DNA of 64,000 bases from an uncultured Rhodospirillaceae bacterium (GCA_937887565.1 CALABS010000043.1:62001-126000); one strand, 5' to 3'. Counted from the stretch's first letter, positions 1-9,110 are shown. Numbers and translations: made by a program. The notes: generated by a model not told the origin, from the sequence alone.

Positions 1-8
1 CCGTGGGG

Positions 9-1622
9 TCAGCGGCCGTCGCGGTCACGGGCCAACTCCTTCAGGCAGTCGAGCGACGGCATGAAGAAGTAGTCGCCGCCGGTGGGAATCACCCAGTCCA
101 TCATGGTGCTGAGCGTCCGAACCGAGCCGCCGAGGGGAACCTTGAAGGCCCGGAAGCGGTTGGGCAGCGTGTCGTTCTGGCCGACGATGGGGTCATAGCC
201 CTGGCCGGCGAGGCTGAAATTGTGGTCGTTGATCATCCGCTTCGAGACGAACTCGAACTGGTCGCGGATGCTGGTCACGTGGCACAGGAACATCAGCCCG
301 CGGTCGATGCCGTCGTCGAGGGGCGCGTCGAAGCGTGAGGCACTGCCCGGCCCATAGGGAATGCCGCGCCGGACCATGCGGCGGGTATGGGTCCACGATC
401 GGTCCAGGAAGGCCAGTTCGCGTGACCGGTCGTTGCGGGGGAAGGCCTTGCGGACGTGCGACGAGAATGGACAAGCAAGGCCGTCGGGGTCATTGGGCAG
501 CGCTCCCGCCGCGCCCTCTGGCGCCGAGAAGCGGTCGGACCGGTACTCGAAGGCGTTGCGGGCGTCCGCGTCGCGGCCGATTTCCGGCCGGTCGCGGTCA
601 GGCGATATCACCGTCGGGCATCCGCTGGGCCAGCGCCCCATCAGGCGCGACGCCAGGAAGTCGGGCGCCACCCCGGCCGCCTCGGCGTTATCGCGCACGA
701 AGCGGTGGAAACCGCCCACCTCCTGGCGCAGCCGCCGGACCGCCAGGAACGAGCCGTCGCGGGCCCATGCGGGAGCGGCGCGGGCGGGTGACTCCATGGG
801 ATCGTCGCCCGGCAGGTGGAAGGGCAGGGCGGCGCTCTGGCCGGGATAGCCGAACACGAATTCCCCCGGCCAGACTAGGTCCTGCCCCGGCTTTCCCTGG
901 TGGCGGTCGTGCGGGTTCTCGCGCGCGGTCAGGGGAACGTCCGGGCGTATTTCCCCCCGGATGCCGGGCTGCGAGATGTCGTCGAGAAAGCCGAAATGCT
1001 CCTGCCCGTGGCGGTCGCCGGGCAGGTGCGCCGACATCTGCCGGAACACCACCCGCGAGGTCCCGCCGGCGGCGGCATCCCACGCGGAGACAGCGCCGGC
1101 AAGGGTCTCGTCGTCGTCCGCCGCGTGGATGGCAAGCCCGTGGACCGACAGGCCCGGGCGGCCGAACAGCCAGCGGTCGGGGTCTCCCTCGCGTCCGGTG
1201 TCGCGGGGGTCGCCCAGCAAGCCCATGCGGGAGCGGGCGTGCAGGCCGGCGACGAAGGCCTCGTCCGCGAACCCCAGTCCGCCGGCCGTGTCGCCCCGCA
1301 GCAGCGCCAGCCCGGTGGCGGTGAAGGCGAGGGCGGTCCATGCCGGGGCCGCCGTCGCGGGGCGGCCCGCGTTCATCCCTTGCGCCGCCAGCACCTCGGC
1401 CATGGTGGTGACGGCCGGGGTCACGGCCGCCAGGAATTCCCGGAAGGTGTCGGGATCGTCGATGGCGAAAAAGGTGAAGGCGACGAAATCCCGGGCGAAG
1501 CCCGGCAGGACGTGGCCCTGGATCTGGTCGATGCGCAGCAGCGGCTCGGCCGTCTGGTCGGCGGCGGCGGGTGTGCGCGGCGGTTCGGGCTCAAGGACGA
1601 GCCAAGGGGAGCGCTTGGTCAT
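9..1622 (-). CDS. DyP-type heme peroxidase family protein
   Basis: A 537-residue protein of the dye-decolorising peroxidase family, which uses heme and H2O2 to oxidise dyes and other aromatic substrates. The family signature GXXDG appears as GFLDD at about residues 211-215, so the Asp is kept but the last Gly is replaced. The proximal-heme segment is clear around residues 384-396 (CPFSSHVRKAFPR, candidate His389), followed by RRGIPYG at 418-424. No signal peptide is evident, so it is probably cytoplasmic or encapsulated. The start at 1622 overlaps the upstream AlkP-like gene by 32 bp, suggesting translational coupling as the last gene of a three-gene minus-strand operon. Family assignment is firm; the physiological substrate is unknown. 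Confidence 0.88.
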   Translation of the reverse strand: MTKRSPWLVLEPEPPRTPAAADQTAEPLLRIDQIQGHVLPGFARDFVAFTFFAIDDPDTFREFLAAVTPAVTTMAEVLAAQGMNAGRPATAAPAWTALAFTATGLALLRGDTAGGLGFADEAFVAGLHARSRMGLLGDPRDTGREGDPDRWLFGRPGLSVHGLAIHAADDDETLAGAVSAWDAAAGGTSRVVFRQMSAHLPGDRHGQEHFGFLDDISQPGIRGEIRPDVPLTARENPHDRHQGKPGQDLVWPGEFVFGYPGQSAALPFHLPGDDPMESPARAAPAWARDGSFLAVRRLRQEVGGFHRFVRDNAEAAGVAPDFLASRLMGRWPSGCPTVISPDRDRPEIGRDADARNAFEYRSDRFSAPEGAAGALPNDPDGLACPFSSHVRKAFPRNDRSRELAFLDRSWTHTRRMVRRGIPYGPGSASRFDAPLDDGIDRGLMFLCHVTSIRDQFEFVSKRMINDHNFSLAGQGYDPIVGQNDTLPNRFRAFKVPLGGSVRTLSTMMDWVIPTGGDYFFMPSLDCLKELARDRDGR

Positions 1623-2967
1623 GGGGCACCGCCTGTGAAAGGACCGATCGTCGCCGAAGGTCCGGGGAGTCGAGGTCGAGAAGATCGGCCATCAGGGCGG
1701 CCACCGCCGTCATGTCCATGGCCGGGGCTTTGCCGGGGCTACCGGCGCGGGGGCCGATCAGGGCCCAGGCCGCGTCGCGGCGATGCCATCCGGTTTGGCA
1801 GCGGCGCGACACGTGGTTGGCCCAATAGGGATGGCCCAGGGGCTGGCATTCCTCGTCGAACGGGATGGCCACCAGGTCCGGCGCGTCGTCGGCGCGCCTG
1901 CCCGGATAGAGGTCGCGGCCGCGGGTGACCGTGGCGAACAGCGGGCTGCCGCTCTCTTCGTCGCGGGCCTCGCGCAGCAACTGGGCGATCTCGGCCTCGA
2001 TCCGGTCGGCGGCGGCTGCGTCCAGCCGGCCGTCGACGAAGCGGTCCTTGCGGGTGAGGACGATTCCGTGACTTCCCTGCGCGGATTCGAAGGCGATGCA
2101 GCGGCGGGGATCGGGCAGGAGCGGTGCGCCCTCGGCATGGAATCCCGCCTCCGCCAGGATGGCGTTGACCGAGAAGAAGCGGCGCACGGGACCGAAGCCG
2201 AGATCGGTGAAGGCCAGCAGGTGGTCGTCGGCCCGCAGTTCGGTCATTATCTGGCCCAGAAAGCCGTCGAGCAGGGCGTATGCCTGGCCGATGGCGGTGT
2301 CCTCGGGGGCCAGCGGCGAACCCGCCGCCACCTCGTCCCACAGGAAATGCGACAGGCGGTCGGCGATGGTCAGGTTGACGACGAACAGGTCGGCCGGCTG
2401 GCGCAGAAGCGTCCGGAACGCCGCCATCCGCTGGCGCTCGACGCGGGTGACGGCAGCCGCGAAGGCGTGACGGTCGTCGCCCGCGCGGAAGAACACCGAC
2501 ACGTCGTGGGCCATGGGGGTGCCGGCCTCGATCAGCGCCGGCAACACCGTGCGCGGCCATGCGCAGCGGATGGTCTGGTGGAACGGGTAGGTGACGATCA
2601 ATCCCGGCATCGGCCGGGGGGGGTGGCTGCCGATCACGTTGACCACCACCGCCTTGCGGCCGGCGAATTCCGGCCGCTCCCAAAGATAGGGCGGCGAGTC
2701 CTCGTGGCGGTCGATCTCGCGGGGGATGTCGGCGACCGAGCGTTCGCGCATGCGCCACATGGACAGCACGCCGTGGTCCCCCGGCGGGGCGCCGGTGAAG
2801 GCGCTCTCCAATGCCGAGGACTCGTAAGGGACCGGCAGCGGGGTGATCGCCCCGCCGAACGCCTCGGCGAACAGGGCGGACAGGTGAGGCAACCGCCCCC
2901 CGTCCGCCCAACGCAGCGCCAAACCGGTCGTGAGCCCGCCCAGGCAGACAACGATGGTTCGGGGCAT
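1591..2967 (-). CDS. AlkP-superfamily phosphodiesterase-like protein, two metal ligands missing
   Basis: A 458-residue member of the alkaline phosphatase / type I phosphodiesterase superfamily. The fold signatures are visible: VCLGGL near the N-terminus, a Ser-containing nucleophile loop followed by FTGAPPGDHG, DRLSHFLW, and TDLGFG. Compared with the paralogue at 9776-11221, the first metal ligand Asp is Gly (LGGL versus LDGL) and the SDHG His is Leu (TDLG), whereas the DRxxH pair is kept. It may therefore be catalytically altered or inactive. I chose ATG 2967 because the family core starts there; the frame stays open upstream without homology. It begins 8 bp after the alpha/beta hydrolase ends and overlaps the DyP gene by 32 bp. 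Confidence 0.8.
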   Translation of the reverse strand: MPRTIVVCLGGLTTGLALRWADGGRLPHLSALFAEAFGGAITPLPVPYESSALESAFTGAPPGDHGVLSMWRMRERSVADIPREIDRHEDSPPYLWERPEFAGRKAVVVNVIGSHPPRPMPGLIVTYPFHQTIRCAWPRTVLPALIEAGTPMAHDVSVFFRAGDDRHAFAAAVTRVERQRMAAFRTLLRQPADLFVVNLTIADRLSHFLWDEVAAGSPLAPEDTAIGQAYALLDGFLGQIMTELRADDHLLAFTDLGFGPVRRFFSVNAILAEAGFHAEGAPLLPDPRRCIAFESAQGSHGIVLTRKDRFVDGRLDAAAADRIEAEIAQLLREARDEESGSPLFATVTRGRDLYPGRRADDAPDLVAIPFDEECQPLGHPYWANHVSRRCQTGWHRRDAAWALIGPRAGSPGKAPAMDMTAVAALMADLLDLDSPDLRRRSVLSQAVPHDQALPLARP

Positions 2968-2975
2968 GGGAGCGC

Positions 2976-3917
2976 CTAACGGGTTCCCAGGAAGCTCTCG
3001 ACCACGCTGGCGATCTGCTCGCAGTTCTGCTTGTTCATCAGGCTCAGATGGTCGGCACCCTTGATCCACCACACGGTGGCCTCGGGGACCGCCGCCGCGA
3101 TCCGCTTGATGTGGAAGCTCATGGCGCTGTTGGTGCCGCCGATCATCAGGACCGGAATCTTGCGAAGGGGCTCCAGCATGGCGTCGGTGATCGGCGCCTC
3201 GGCGTGCAGCCGATAGACGTGGCCGATGATCTCGGGGCTTTGCCAGTCGGCGACGATGTTGACCGCCATCTGATAGCGGGTACCGGCATCAAGGGTCGGG
3301 TCCACGTAGGACAGCATGGCCTCCATGGACTTCACGCCGTCGCCATCCTCGGCCAGCTTGGCGCGTTGCACAAGATCGTCCTTCTCGGTGTAGATGGCCG
3401 GTTCGATCAGCACCAGGGCCGAAACCCGGTGGGGATTGCGGATGGCGTAGTGGGCCGCGAAGAAGCCGCCCGGCGAATAGGCACACAGCGCCAGCTGTTC
3501 GCTGCCGAGGTTCTTTCGGATGGCCTCGATGTCGTCCATGTACTTGTCGATGGTGAAATTGGCGCGTTCGGCGGAGTCCACGCGGGTGCCGCGGATCACC
3601 TGGCCGCGCATGTCGCACGAGACGACGGGGCGCGAGCGGCTCAGCAGTCCGGCCAATCCTTCGTCGCCTTTGCCCCGGCTCTTGACCAGCTTGGCCACGT
3701 CCGCCGCCGCCACCCCGGTCACCTTTCGCTGGAAATCGCGGTCGGCAAAGAACTTGGCGGCGCACTGCATGACCACGACGCCGGTCTTGCGGACGTCGAA
3801 GCTCTTGGCGCGGTTGAAGAGGTTGAGGCGGCCATCGAACGGCTCGGTTGCCTTTCCATGGGCGTGAAGTCCGATGTTCGCGCCATTCGATTGCACCACG
3901 ACTGATCTGAAGGCCAT
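2976..3917 (-). CDS. Alpha/beta-fold hydrolase
   Basis: A 313-residue alpha/beta hydrolase. The nucleophile elbow is CAYSPGG with Ser148 as probable nucleophile; the usual first Gly of GxSxG is Ala. The catalytic His is probably His290 in KGADHLSL near the C-terminus. There is no signal peptide. The ATG at 3917 has a strong Shine-Dalgarno sequence (GGAGGGG, 4 bases upstream), which fixes the start. It is the first gene of the minus-strand trio with the degenerate AlkP-like protein and the DyP peroxidase. Substrate cannot be read from the sequence; esterase, haloperoxidase-like or C-C hydrolase roles are all possible. Confidence 0.8.
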   Translation of the reverse strand: MAFRSVVVQSNGANIGLHAHGKATEPFDGRLNLFNRAKSFDVRKTGVVVMQCAAKFFADRDFQRKVTGVAAADVAKLVKSRGKGDEGLAGLLSRSRPVVSCDMRGQVIRGTRVDSAERANFTIDKYMDDIEAIRKNLGSEQLALCAYSPGGFFAAHYAIRNPHRVSALVLIEPAIYTEKDDLVQRAKLAEDGDGVKSMEAMLSYVDPTLDAGTRYQMAVNIVADWQSPEIIGHVYRLHAEAPITDAMLEPLRKIPVLMIGGTNSAMSFHIKRIAAAVPEATVWWIKGADHLSLMNKQNCEQIASVVESFLGTR

Positions 3918-4002
3918 TTCCCCCCTCCGTATCCTGGTCGGTAGATGCCCATGGCGCGCATCGTCGCCGGACGGGCTAACCTACGATATATCAACAATCG
4001 CC

Positions 4003-4029
4003 TTGACGCTACGGAGACTTGTGTATATC
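4003..4029 (+). promoter_or_regulatory. Candidate sigma70 promoter for the ROK kinase gene
   Basis: The 145-bp divergent gap between the hydrolase and the ROK kinase is locally AT-richer than its surroundings. TTGACG (4003-4008) and TATATC (4024-4029) are separated by 15 bp, shorter than ideal. A purine-rich GGAGGTGGAGA follows at 4030-4040. The call is weak because of the spacing. Confidence 0.25.
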
Positions 4030-4062
4030 GGAGGTGGAGACTTCAGTTCCGCCGGATCGGCC

Positions 4063-4881
4063 ATGACGGTGTTCGCGATGGACCTCGGGGCGACCAATCT
4101 TCGCGTCTGCGCCGCCGACGGGGACGTCTTGCTGTTCGCGCGCCAGGTTCGGACGCCGGCACCGCATGACTTGCCGCCGCTGCTGCGCGATTTCGCGGTT
4201 CCAGACTGCCGTTCCGTCGGGCTTTCGCGGGCGGCGGGTCTTGATCCGGACGGCCGGGTGACCTCGTGGCCGTCCCGTCCCGACTGGGTGGGGGTTCCGC
4301 TTCTGGCCATGGTCGAGGACGTGCTGCGGTCGCCGTCTCGCCACGCCGACGATGGCGTGTGCGCCGCCCTGTTCGAGGATGCCCGGGGGCCGAAGCCGAC
4401 GCCGCGCCCGACGAGGATCCTGTCCCTGGCCATCGGCACCGGGCTGGGGGTCGCGGTGGTGGCCGACGGCGCGCCGGTCGCCTGGGGCGACGGCGACGGC
4501 GGCCCCGCCCACCGGCCCTATCCGGGCGGCCGTCGTCCATGCCGCTGCGGCCGGCGCGGTTGCCTGCAGACCGCCCTGGCGGCCGACGCCCTGGCGCGGC
4601 TGGTGGCGGAAGGGGCGATGGAGGAGGTCGTCGCCGCCCTGGCGGCTGCGGTGGCGCTGGCCAACGGCGGCAGCGGCGTGCGGGTGGTGGTGTCGGGGGG
4701 AGGGTGCGAGGGGCCCGGTCGGGAATTCATTGCCGCCGCCCTGACGCGCCTGGGGGTGGACTGGGAATTCTCGCCCGTTCCCCATCTCTCCGGACTGCTG
4801 GGGGCGGCGCTGCTGGCTTCCGGGGTGGCCGTCCCGGATCGCGCGCGGCTGGCGGCGGGCTGGATGCGGGGACCGCGATGA
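4063..4881 (+). CDS. ROK-family sugar kinase / glucokinase-like protein
   Basis: A 272-residue ROK-family protein. These are usually ATP-dependent kinases of glucose, N-acetylmannosamine or similar sugars. Seen: the phosphate-1 motif DLGATNLRV at residues 7-15, a GTGLG adenosine-side loop, and the zinc-binding ROK signature CRCGRRGCLQT. No N-terminal HTH is present, so it is an enzyme rather than a ROK repressor. It is slightly short for the family (about 300). The start ATG 4063 places the phosphate loop at the N-terminus as expected; the frame is open further upstream without homology. It converges on the HHH-protein gene with a 20-bp gap. Confidence 0.8.
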   Translation: MTVFAMDLGATNLRVCAADGDVLLFARQVRTPAPHDLPPLLRDFAVPDCRSVGLSRAAGLDPDGRVTSWPSRPDWVGVPLLAMVEDVLRSPSRHADDGVCAALFEDARGPKPTPRPTRILSLAIGTGLGVAVVADGAPVAWGDGDGGPAHRPYPGGRRPCRCGRRGCLQTALAADALARLVAEGAMEEVVAALAAAVALANGGSGVRVVVSGGGCEGPGREFIAAALTRLGVDWEFSPVPHLSGLLGAALLASGVAVPDRARLAAGWMRGPR

Positions 4882-4901
4882 CCGCGCTCCGAGGTTTCGC
4901 C

Positions 4902-5348
4902 TCAGTCGGGTCGCCGCACCGGCTGCCCGCGCTGGTCGGACCACAGCCACCAGCGCAGCTTTTCCTCGGGAAGGCCTGGGAAGCGGACCTGCGCCACGCA
5001 CAGTCGCAACGAATCCTCGACGCAGGGGTCGAGCCGGACGCCCGCATGCACGCAGAGATCCTGGTACATCCGGGACGGCTCCCCCTCGGCCAGATCCGCG
5101 TAGTCCCGGAACCCCAGGACCCAGAGGTCCTTGGCGGTTTCCGGGCCGGTATTGGCGAGGCGCTGGAACAGGGCCAGCGACTTGAGGAACCGGGCCCGCT
5201 CGATCGGCTGGGCGATGATCGCGGCCAGTTCCTCCAGCGAACAATCGGCCAGCGCCGCCAGTTTTACGCGGGCGGCCCTCAGCCGTTGACGCTCCTCTTC
5301 GGTTAGGGGAAGCTTCGGTATTCTAGCTTTGGGCAAAGACGAGGCCAT
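4902..5348 (-). CDS. Cdd1-like helix-hairpin-helix protein
   Basis: A 148-residue protein whose C-terminal two thirds match the Cdd1 / 'pathogenicity locus' helix-hairpin-helix family: LANTGPETAKDLWVLG is the hairpin, followed by MYQDLCVHAG and LDPCVEDSLRLCVAQ. Such proteins are small, often orphan, and presumed to bind nucleic acid. The N-terminus is Lys/Arg-rich. The start at 5348 is decided by a strong Shine-Dalgarno sequence (GGGAGG, 5 bases upstream); an upstream in-frame extension lacks one. It is divergently transcribed from the Kelch gene with only 32 bp between start codons, so the two may share regulation. The function is unknown. Confidence 0.72.
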   Translation of the reverse strand: MASSLPKARIPKLPLTEEERQRLRAARVKLAALADCSLEELAAIIAQPIERARFLKSLALFQRLANTGPETAKDLWVLGFRDYADLAEGEPSRMYQDLCVHAGVRLDPCVEDSLRLCVAQVRFPGLPEEKLRWWLWSDQRGQPVRRPD

Positions 5349-5380
5349 GCGTGCCTCCCGCAAGGCGAAGGAAAACAGAT

Positions 5381-6283
5381 ATGAAGACATCGAATGTTGT
5401 AGGAAAGCTACCATTCGCCGTTGGTGACTGCAACGGCGTGGTCAGGGGCGGCCGGCTGCTGGTGTTCGGCGGTGGCGAGGGTGAATCGTTCCATGACGAG
5501 ATCCTGGCGGTGGACCCGTCCGGCGCCGTGGCCGAGATCGGCCGCATGCCGTATCGGTCGCGGGGTCATCAAGTCGTCGACCTTGACGGGACGATCTACG
5601 TGCTCGGTGGCTTCAACGGCGAGGCGACGCTGGACGTCTTGTGGGAATTGGATCTCGACGCCGGAACGGCCCGGCGGCGGGCGCCCATGCCGTCGTCGAA
5701 TTCGTGGTTCGGCGCCACAGCCCACCACGGCGGGATCGCTGTCATCGGCGGCTTCACCATTCCCGACGGCTATCTGGACGGGGCCTATCTGTACGACCCG
5801 GCGGCGGATGCGTGGAGTCGGGCCGATGCGGTGGTGGACGCCACCCTGTTCCCCAAGGGGCGGGTCGGGGCCAATGCGCTGCTGTCGGTGGGCGACCGCC
5901 TGATGACCGTCGGCGGCGCCGACAGCTTCGACCACGAGGCGGGGCGGAGCACCGCCCTGCCGCTGGTGGCGGCCTTCGACCCGGGCACCCGTGACTGGGC
6001 CCATTTGGGCGACCTGGACGAGGCGCGCGAGGGAATTGCCGTGGCCCGCGACGGCGACCGGATCTATCTGGTCGGCGGCATGGATGAATCCTCGCCGACG
6101 CCCAGTCGGCGAGTCGAACGCCTGGACCCGGCGACGGGCCGGGTGGAGATGGTGGGTGAGCTCCAGTTGGGCCGCCTGACCCCGGTCGCCGGTGTGGTCG
6201 AGGGACGCCTGATCGTGGCCGGCGGCGTGACCAAGCCGCTTGCCGAGATGACCGATTCCGTCGAGGTCCTCGACCTCGAATGA
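5381..6283 (+). CDS. Kelch-repeat beta-propeller protein
   Basis: A 300-residue protein made almost wholly of six Kelch repeats, each with the hydrophobic-GG core: VFGGGEG, YVLGGFNG, AVIGGFT, MTVGGAD, YLVGGMD and IVAGGVT. Six blades predict one closed beta-propeller. There is no signal peptide, so a cytoplasmic location is likely. ATG 5381 has a GAAGGA ribosome site. The stop overlaps the carbamoyltransferase start (ATGA), so it is the first gene of the plus-strand biosynthetic operon. Kelch propellers can be scaffolds, or enzymes such as sialic acid mutarotase (NanM-like); nothing here decides which. Confidence 0.85.
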   Translation: MKTSNVVGKLPFAVGDCNGVVRGGRLLVFGGGEGESFHDEILAVDPSGAVAEIGRMPYRSRGHQVVDLDGTIYVLGGFNGEATLDVLWELDLDAGTARRRAPMPSSNSWFGATAHHGGIAVIGGFTIPDGYLDGAYLYDPAADAWSRADAVVDATLFPKGRVGANALLSVGDRLMTVGGADSFDHEAGRSTALPLVAAFDPGTRDWAHLGDLDEAREGIAVARDGDRIYLVGGMDESSPTPSRRVERLDPATGRVEMVGELQLGRLTPVAGVVEGRLIVAGGVTKPLAEMTDSVEVLDLE

Positions 6284-7965
6284 CGGATCTCGCCCGGGTT
6301 GCCGGCTTCGGCGGATCGGCGCACGACTGGTCCGTGTGCCTGATGGAGGCGGGGCGGCCGGTGGTCGCCCTCGCCGAGGAACGCGCGAGCCGGCGCAAGC
6401 ACGGCCTTGGCGGCAACCTGCTCGACAGCCGCGCGCGCGCGGTCTGCCTGGAGTCGGCGGGGTGGGGCGTTGCCGATGTCGAGGCCGCGGTCGCCTGCGA
6501 TCTGGTGCCGTTGCCACTGGCGGCGCCGTTCCGTCGCCGGCTGGTCCGCATCCGCCATCACCTCGCCCATGCCTTGGCCGCCTATCACGGGTCCGGCTTC
6601 GGCGAGGATTGCGCGGTGCTGGTCTGCGACAACGGCGGCAGCATCCTAACGGGTGGCATGACCGGACCCATGCGTGTGGTCGAGACGGTGACCGGATGGC
6701 GCATCGTCGACGGTCGGCCGGAACTGGTCCACGAAATCTCCGGGGCGCATCCGCTCGCGGCGGCGACACCCGCCGCCTACTACGCCGCCGGCCGCACCGA
6801 CAACTCGCTGGGCGATCTGTATCGCCTGACCTCCGAGGTCCTGGGTTTCGTCAGCGGCGCGGACGGCGCGGCGGTCAGCGACGACGGCAAGACCATGGGG
6901 CTGGCCGCCTACGGTGACGACCGTCTTGTCGCCGAACTGGGGGAGTTCGTCCATCTCGGGGCCGGGGGGGGGATCGCCATCCCCATGGCCGACGGGGGCC
7001 TGGCCGCCCGCATGCGATCATGGATCGCGGATGGTCCACCGGGGGGCGGTTTCTCGCGCCGCGCCGCCGTGGCCCGCGCCACCCAGGAATGGTTGACGCG
7101 CGCCCTGTCGCACGTCGCCGGCCATCTCGTCCGGACCACCGGCGCCCGCCGGCTGGCCATGGCCGGCGGGGTGGCGCTCAACTGCGCCGCCAACGGCGTG
7201 CTCGCCGCCCGCCTGGGGCTGGACGCGGTGTTCGCCTTTCCGGCCGCCGGCGACGACGGCATCGCGATCGGCGCGGCCTGTTACGGCCACGCTCACCTGC
7301 TGGGCCGGCGCGAGCCCATCCGGTTGGCCGCCGCGCTTCCCTTCCTGGGGCCGCCGCCGAATGCCGTCGCGGCTCCGGCTCTCCTGGACAGGCAAGGCTC
7401 TCTGGAGGAGGCCGCCCAAGCCCTGGCCCGGGAGGAAATCGTCGGCTGGATCCAGGGGCGGTCGGAATTCGGGCCGCGTGCCCTGGGCAACCGCTCGATC
7501 CTCGCCTCGCCCCGCGACCCGGCCATGCGGGACCGGCTCAACCGGGTCACCAAGCGCCGCGAGGAGTTCCGACCCTTCGCGCCCTGCGTGCGGGCCGGGC
7601 GGGCCGAGGAGGTCTTCGCCTTTCCGCCCGCGGCGGCCCCGATGCTGCCCTTCATGCTGGCGACCGCCCAAATCCGCCCGGCTTGGCGGGACCGGCTGGG
7701 GGCGGTCGCGCATGTGGACGGCACCGCGAGGGTCCAGGTCGTCGACGCGGTGCGCTTTCCCCGCCTGCACGCCCTGTTGGGGATGTTCGAGCAAAGAACC
7801 GGCGTTCCCGTGCTGTTGAACACCTCGTTCAACCGGGCCGGCGAGCCCATGGTCGAAACCGTCGAGGATGCCGTCCGCTGCTTCCTGGCGACCGACATGG
7901 ATCGGCTGCTGGTCGAGGACACCCTGTTCGGGCGCGCTCCGCTGCCCATAAGGAGAGAGGCATGA
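6280..7965 (+). CDS. NodU/CmcH-type carbamoyltransferase
   Basis: A 561-residue carbamoyltransferase. The family makes carbamoyl-adenylate from carbamoyl phosphate and ATP, then transfers the carbamoyl group to a hydroxyl of a sugar, antibiotic or Nod factor. The N-terminal Kae1-like domain carries the metal-binding HHLAH at about residues 93-97 and MAGGVALNCAANG near 290. The C-terminal YrdC-like domain carries the signature GRSEFGPRALGNRSIL near 393. Length is normal. It overlaps both neighbours by 4 bp (ATGA). Its presence in a cluster with an ACP, a glycosyltransferase and an aminotransferase argues for carbamoylation of a secreted or secondary metabolite, which is inference. Confidence 0.92.
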   Translation: MTDLARVAGFGGSAHDWSVCLMEAGRPVVALAEERASRRKHGLGGNLLDSRARAVCLESAGWGVADVEAAVACDLVPLPLAAPFRRRLVRIRHHLAHALAAYHGSGFGEDCAVLVCDNGGSILTGGMTGPMRVVETVTGWRIVDGRPELVHEISGAHPLAAATPAAYYAAGRTDNSLGDLYRLTSEVLGFVSGADGAAVSDDGKTMGLAAYGDDRLVAELGEFVHLGAGGGIAIPMADGGLAARMRSWIADGPPGGGFSRRAAVARATQEWLTRALSHVAGHLVRTTGARRLAMAGGVALNCAANGVLAARLGLDAVFAFPAAGDDGIAIGAACYGHAHLLGRREPIRLAAALPFLGPPPNAVAAPALLDRQGSLEEAAQALAREEIVGWIQGRSEFGPRALGNRSILASPRDPAMRDRLNRVTKRREEFRPFAPCVRAGRAEEVFAFPPAAAPMLPFMLATAQIRPAWRDRLGAVAHVDGTARVQVVDAVRFPRLHALLGMFEQRTGVPVLLNTSFNRAGEPMVETVEDAVRCFLATDMDRLLVEDTLFGRAPLPIRREA

Positions 7966-9098
7966 CCACGCTGCGGTTTCCCGATTGGCCGATCCACGAC
8001 CACACCGAGGCCGCGGCCCTGGCCGGCGTGCTGGCGAGCGGCGAATGGTGGATGGGCGGCGGCAATTCGCCGGCCGTCCAATTCGAGCGCGACTTCGCCG
8101 CCGCCCACGGCGTGCGGCGGGGCATCACCGCCACCAACGGCACCCACGCCCTGGAATTGGCCCTGCGCACCCTGGGCATCGGCCCGGGTGACGAGGTGAT
8201 CATCCCGGCCATGACCTTCGTCGCGACCGCCAGCGCGGTGTTCTGCGTCGGCGCCCGGCCGGTGCCGGTGGATGTCGATCCGGCGACCTGGTGCCTGGAA
8301 CCCGAGGCGGCCGAACGGGCCGTCGGCCCCCGCACCCGGGCGGTCATCCCGGTCCATTTCGGCGGGCTTGTCTGCGACATGGACGCCATCGCCGGCCTGT
8401 GCGCCCGTCACGGGCTGGCACTGGTCGAGGATGCCGCCCACGCCCATGGCGCCGAACGGCGGGGCCGGCGGGCCGGGAGTTTCGGGACCATGGCGGCCTT
8501 CAGCTTCCAGAACTTCAAGCTGATGACCTGCGGCGAGGGCGGCATCCTGCTCACCGACGACGACGCCTTGGCCGAGCGGGCGGAGATGATCGCCAATTGC
8601 GGCCGCCGCCGTGGCGACCCCAGTTACGACCACGCCGTGCTGGGGTCCAATTTCCGGCTGTCCGCCTTCCAGGCCGCGATCCTGTCGGCGCAGTTGGAGC
8701 GGCTGGAGGTCCTGGCCGAACGCCGCCGGGCCAACGGCGCCCTGCTCGACGAGGCGTTGCGGGGCACGAAGCCGGTGGTCGCTCAGGGTGACGATGCGGT
8801 CGGCCGCCATGCCCGCTACATGTACCTCCTGCGGACCGCCGATCGTGACGGGCTGGTCGCCCATCTCGCCGCCATGGGCGTGCCGGCCCGCCCCATCTAT
8901 CCCTGCGTCCAGGACACCGCCCTGTTCCGCGAGGGCGAGGCGCGGCATGGCGTCGGCGACGGTTTCGTGCCGATTCCCGAGACGCCGGCGGCGCGCATGA
9001 TCGCGCGCCAGGGATTGTGGCTGCATCACCGGGTGCTTCTGGGCGACCGCGACACCACCTTGGCCGTGGCCGACGCCGTCGGTCGCCTCGGCGCGTAG
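7962..9098 (+). CDS. DegT/DnrJ/EryC1/StrS PLP aminotransferase (AHBA-synthase-like)
   Basis: A 378-residue PLP-dependent enzyme of the DegT/StrS family, typically nucleotide-keto-sugar aminotransferases. The PLP lysine is Lys186 in FSFQNFKLMTCGEGG. The FSFQN-KLM-GEGG context resembles 3-amino-5-hydroxybenzoate (AHBA) synthases more than ordinary sugar aminotransferases, which usually read TKN. Also visible are TNGTHALELAL at about residues 56-66, PAMTFVATASAV, and the PLP-contacting VEDAAHAHGA. ATG 7962 is preceded by AGGAGAGAGG and overlaps the carbamoyltransferase stop (ATGA). It may aminate a keto-sugar or a cyclic precursor; the AHBA resemblance is pattern-based only. Confidence 0.9.
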   Translation: MTTLRFPDWPIHDHTEAAALAGVLASGEWWMGGGNSPAVQFERDFAAAHGVRRGITATNGTHALELALRTLGIGPGDEVIIPAMTFVATASAVFCVGARPVPVDVDPATWCLEPEAAERAVGPRTRAVIPVHFGGLVCDMDAIAGLCARHGLALVEDAAHAHGAERRGRRAGSFGTMAAFSFQNFKLMTCGEGGILLTDDDALAERAEMIANCGRRRGDPSYDHAVLGSNFRLSAFQAAILSAQLERLEVLAERRRANGALLDEALRGTKPVVAQGDDAVGRHARYMYLLRTADRDGLVAHLAAMGVPARPIYPCVQDTALFREGEARHGVGDGFVPIPETPAARMIARQGLWLHHRVLLGDRDTTLAVADAVGRLGA

Positions 9099-9110
9099 GC
9101 GGGGACGGGG

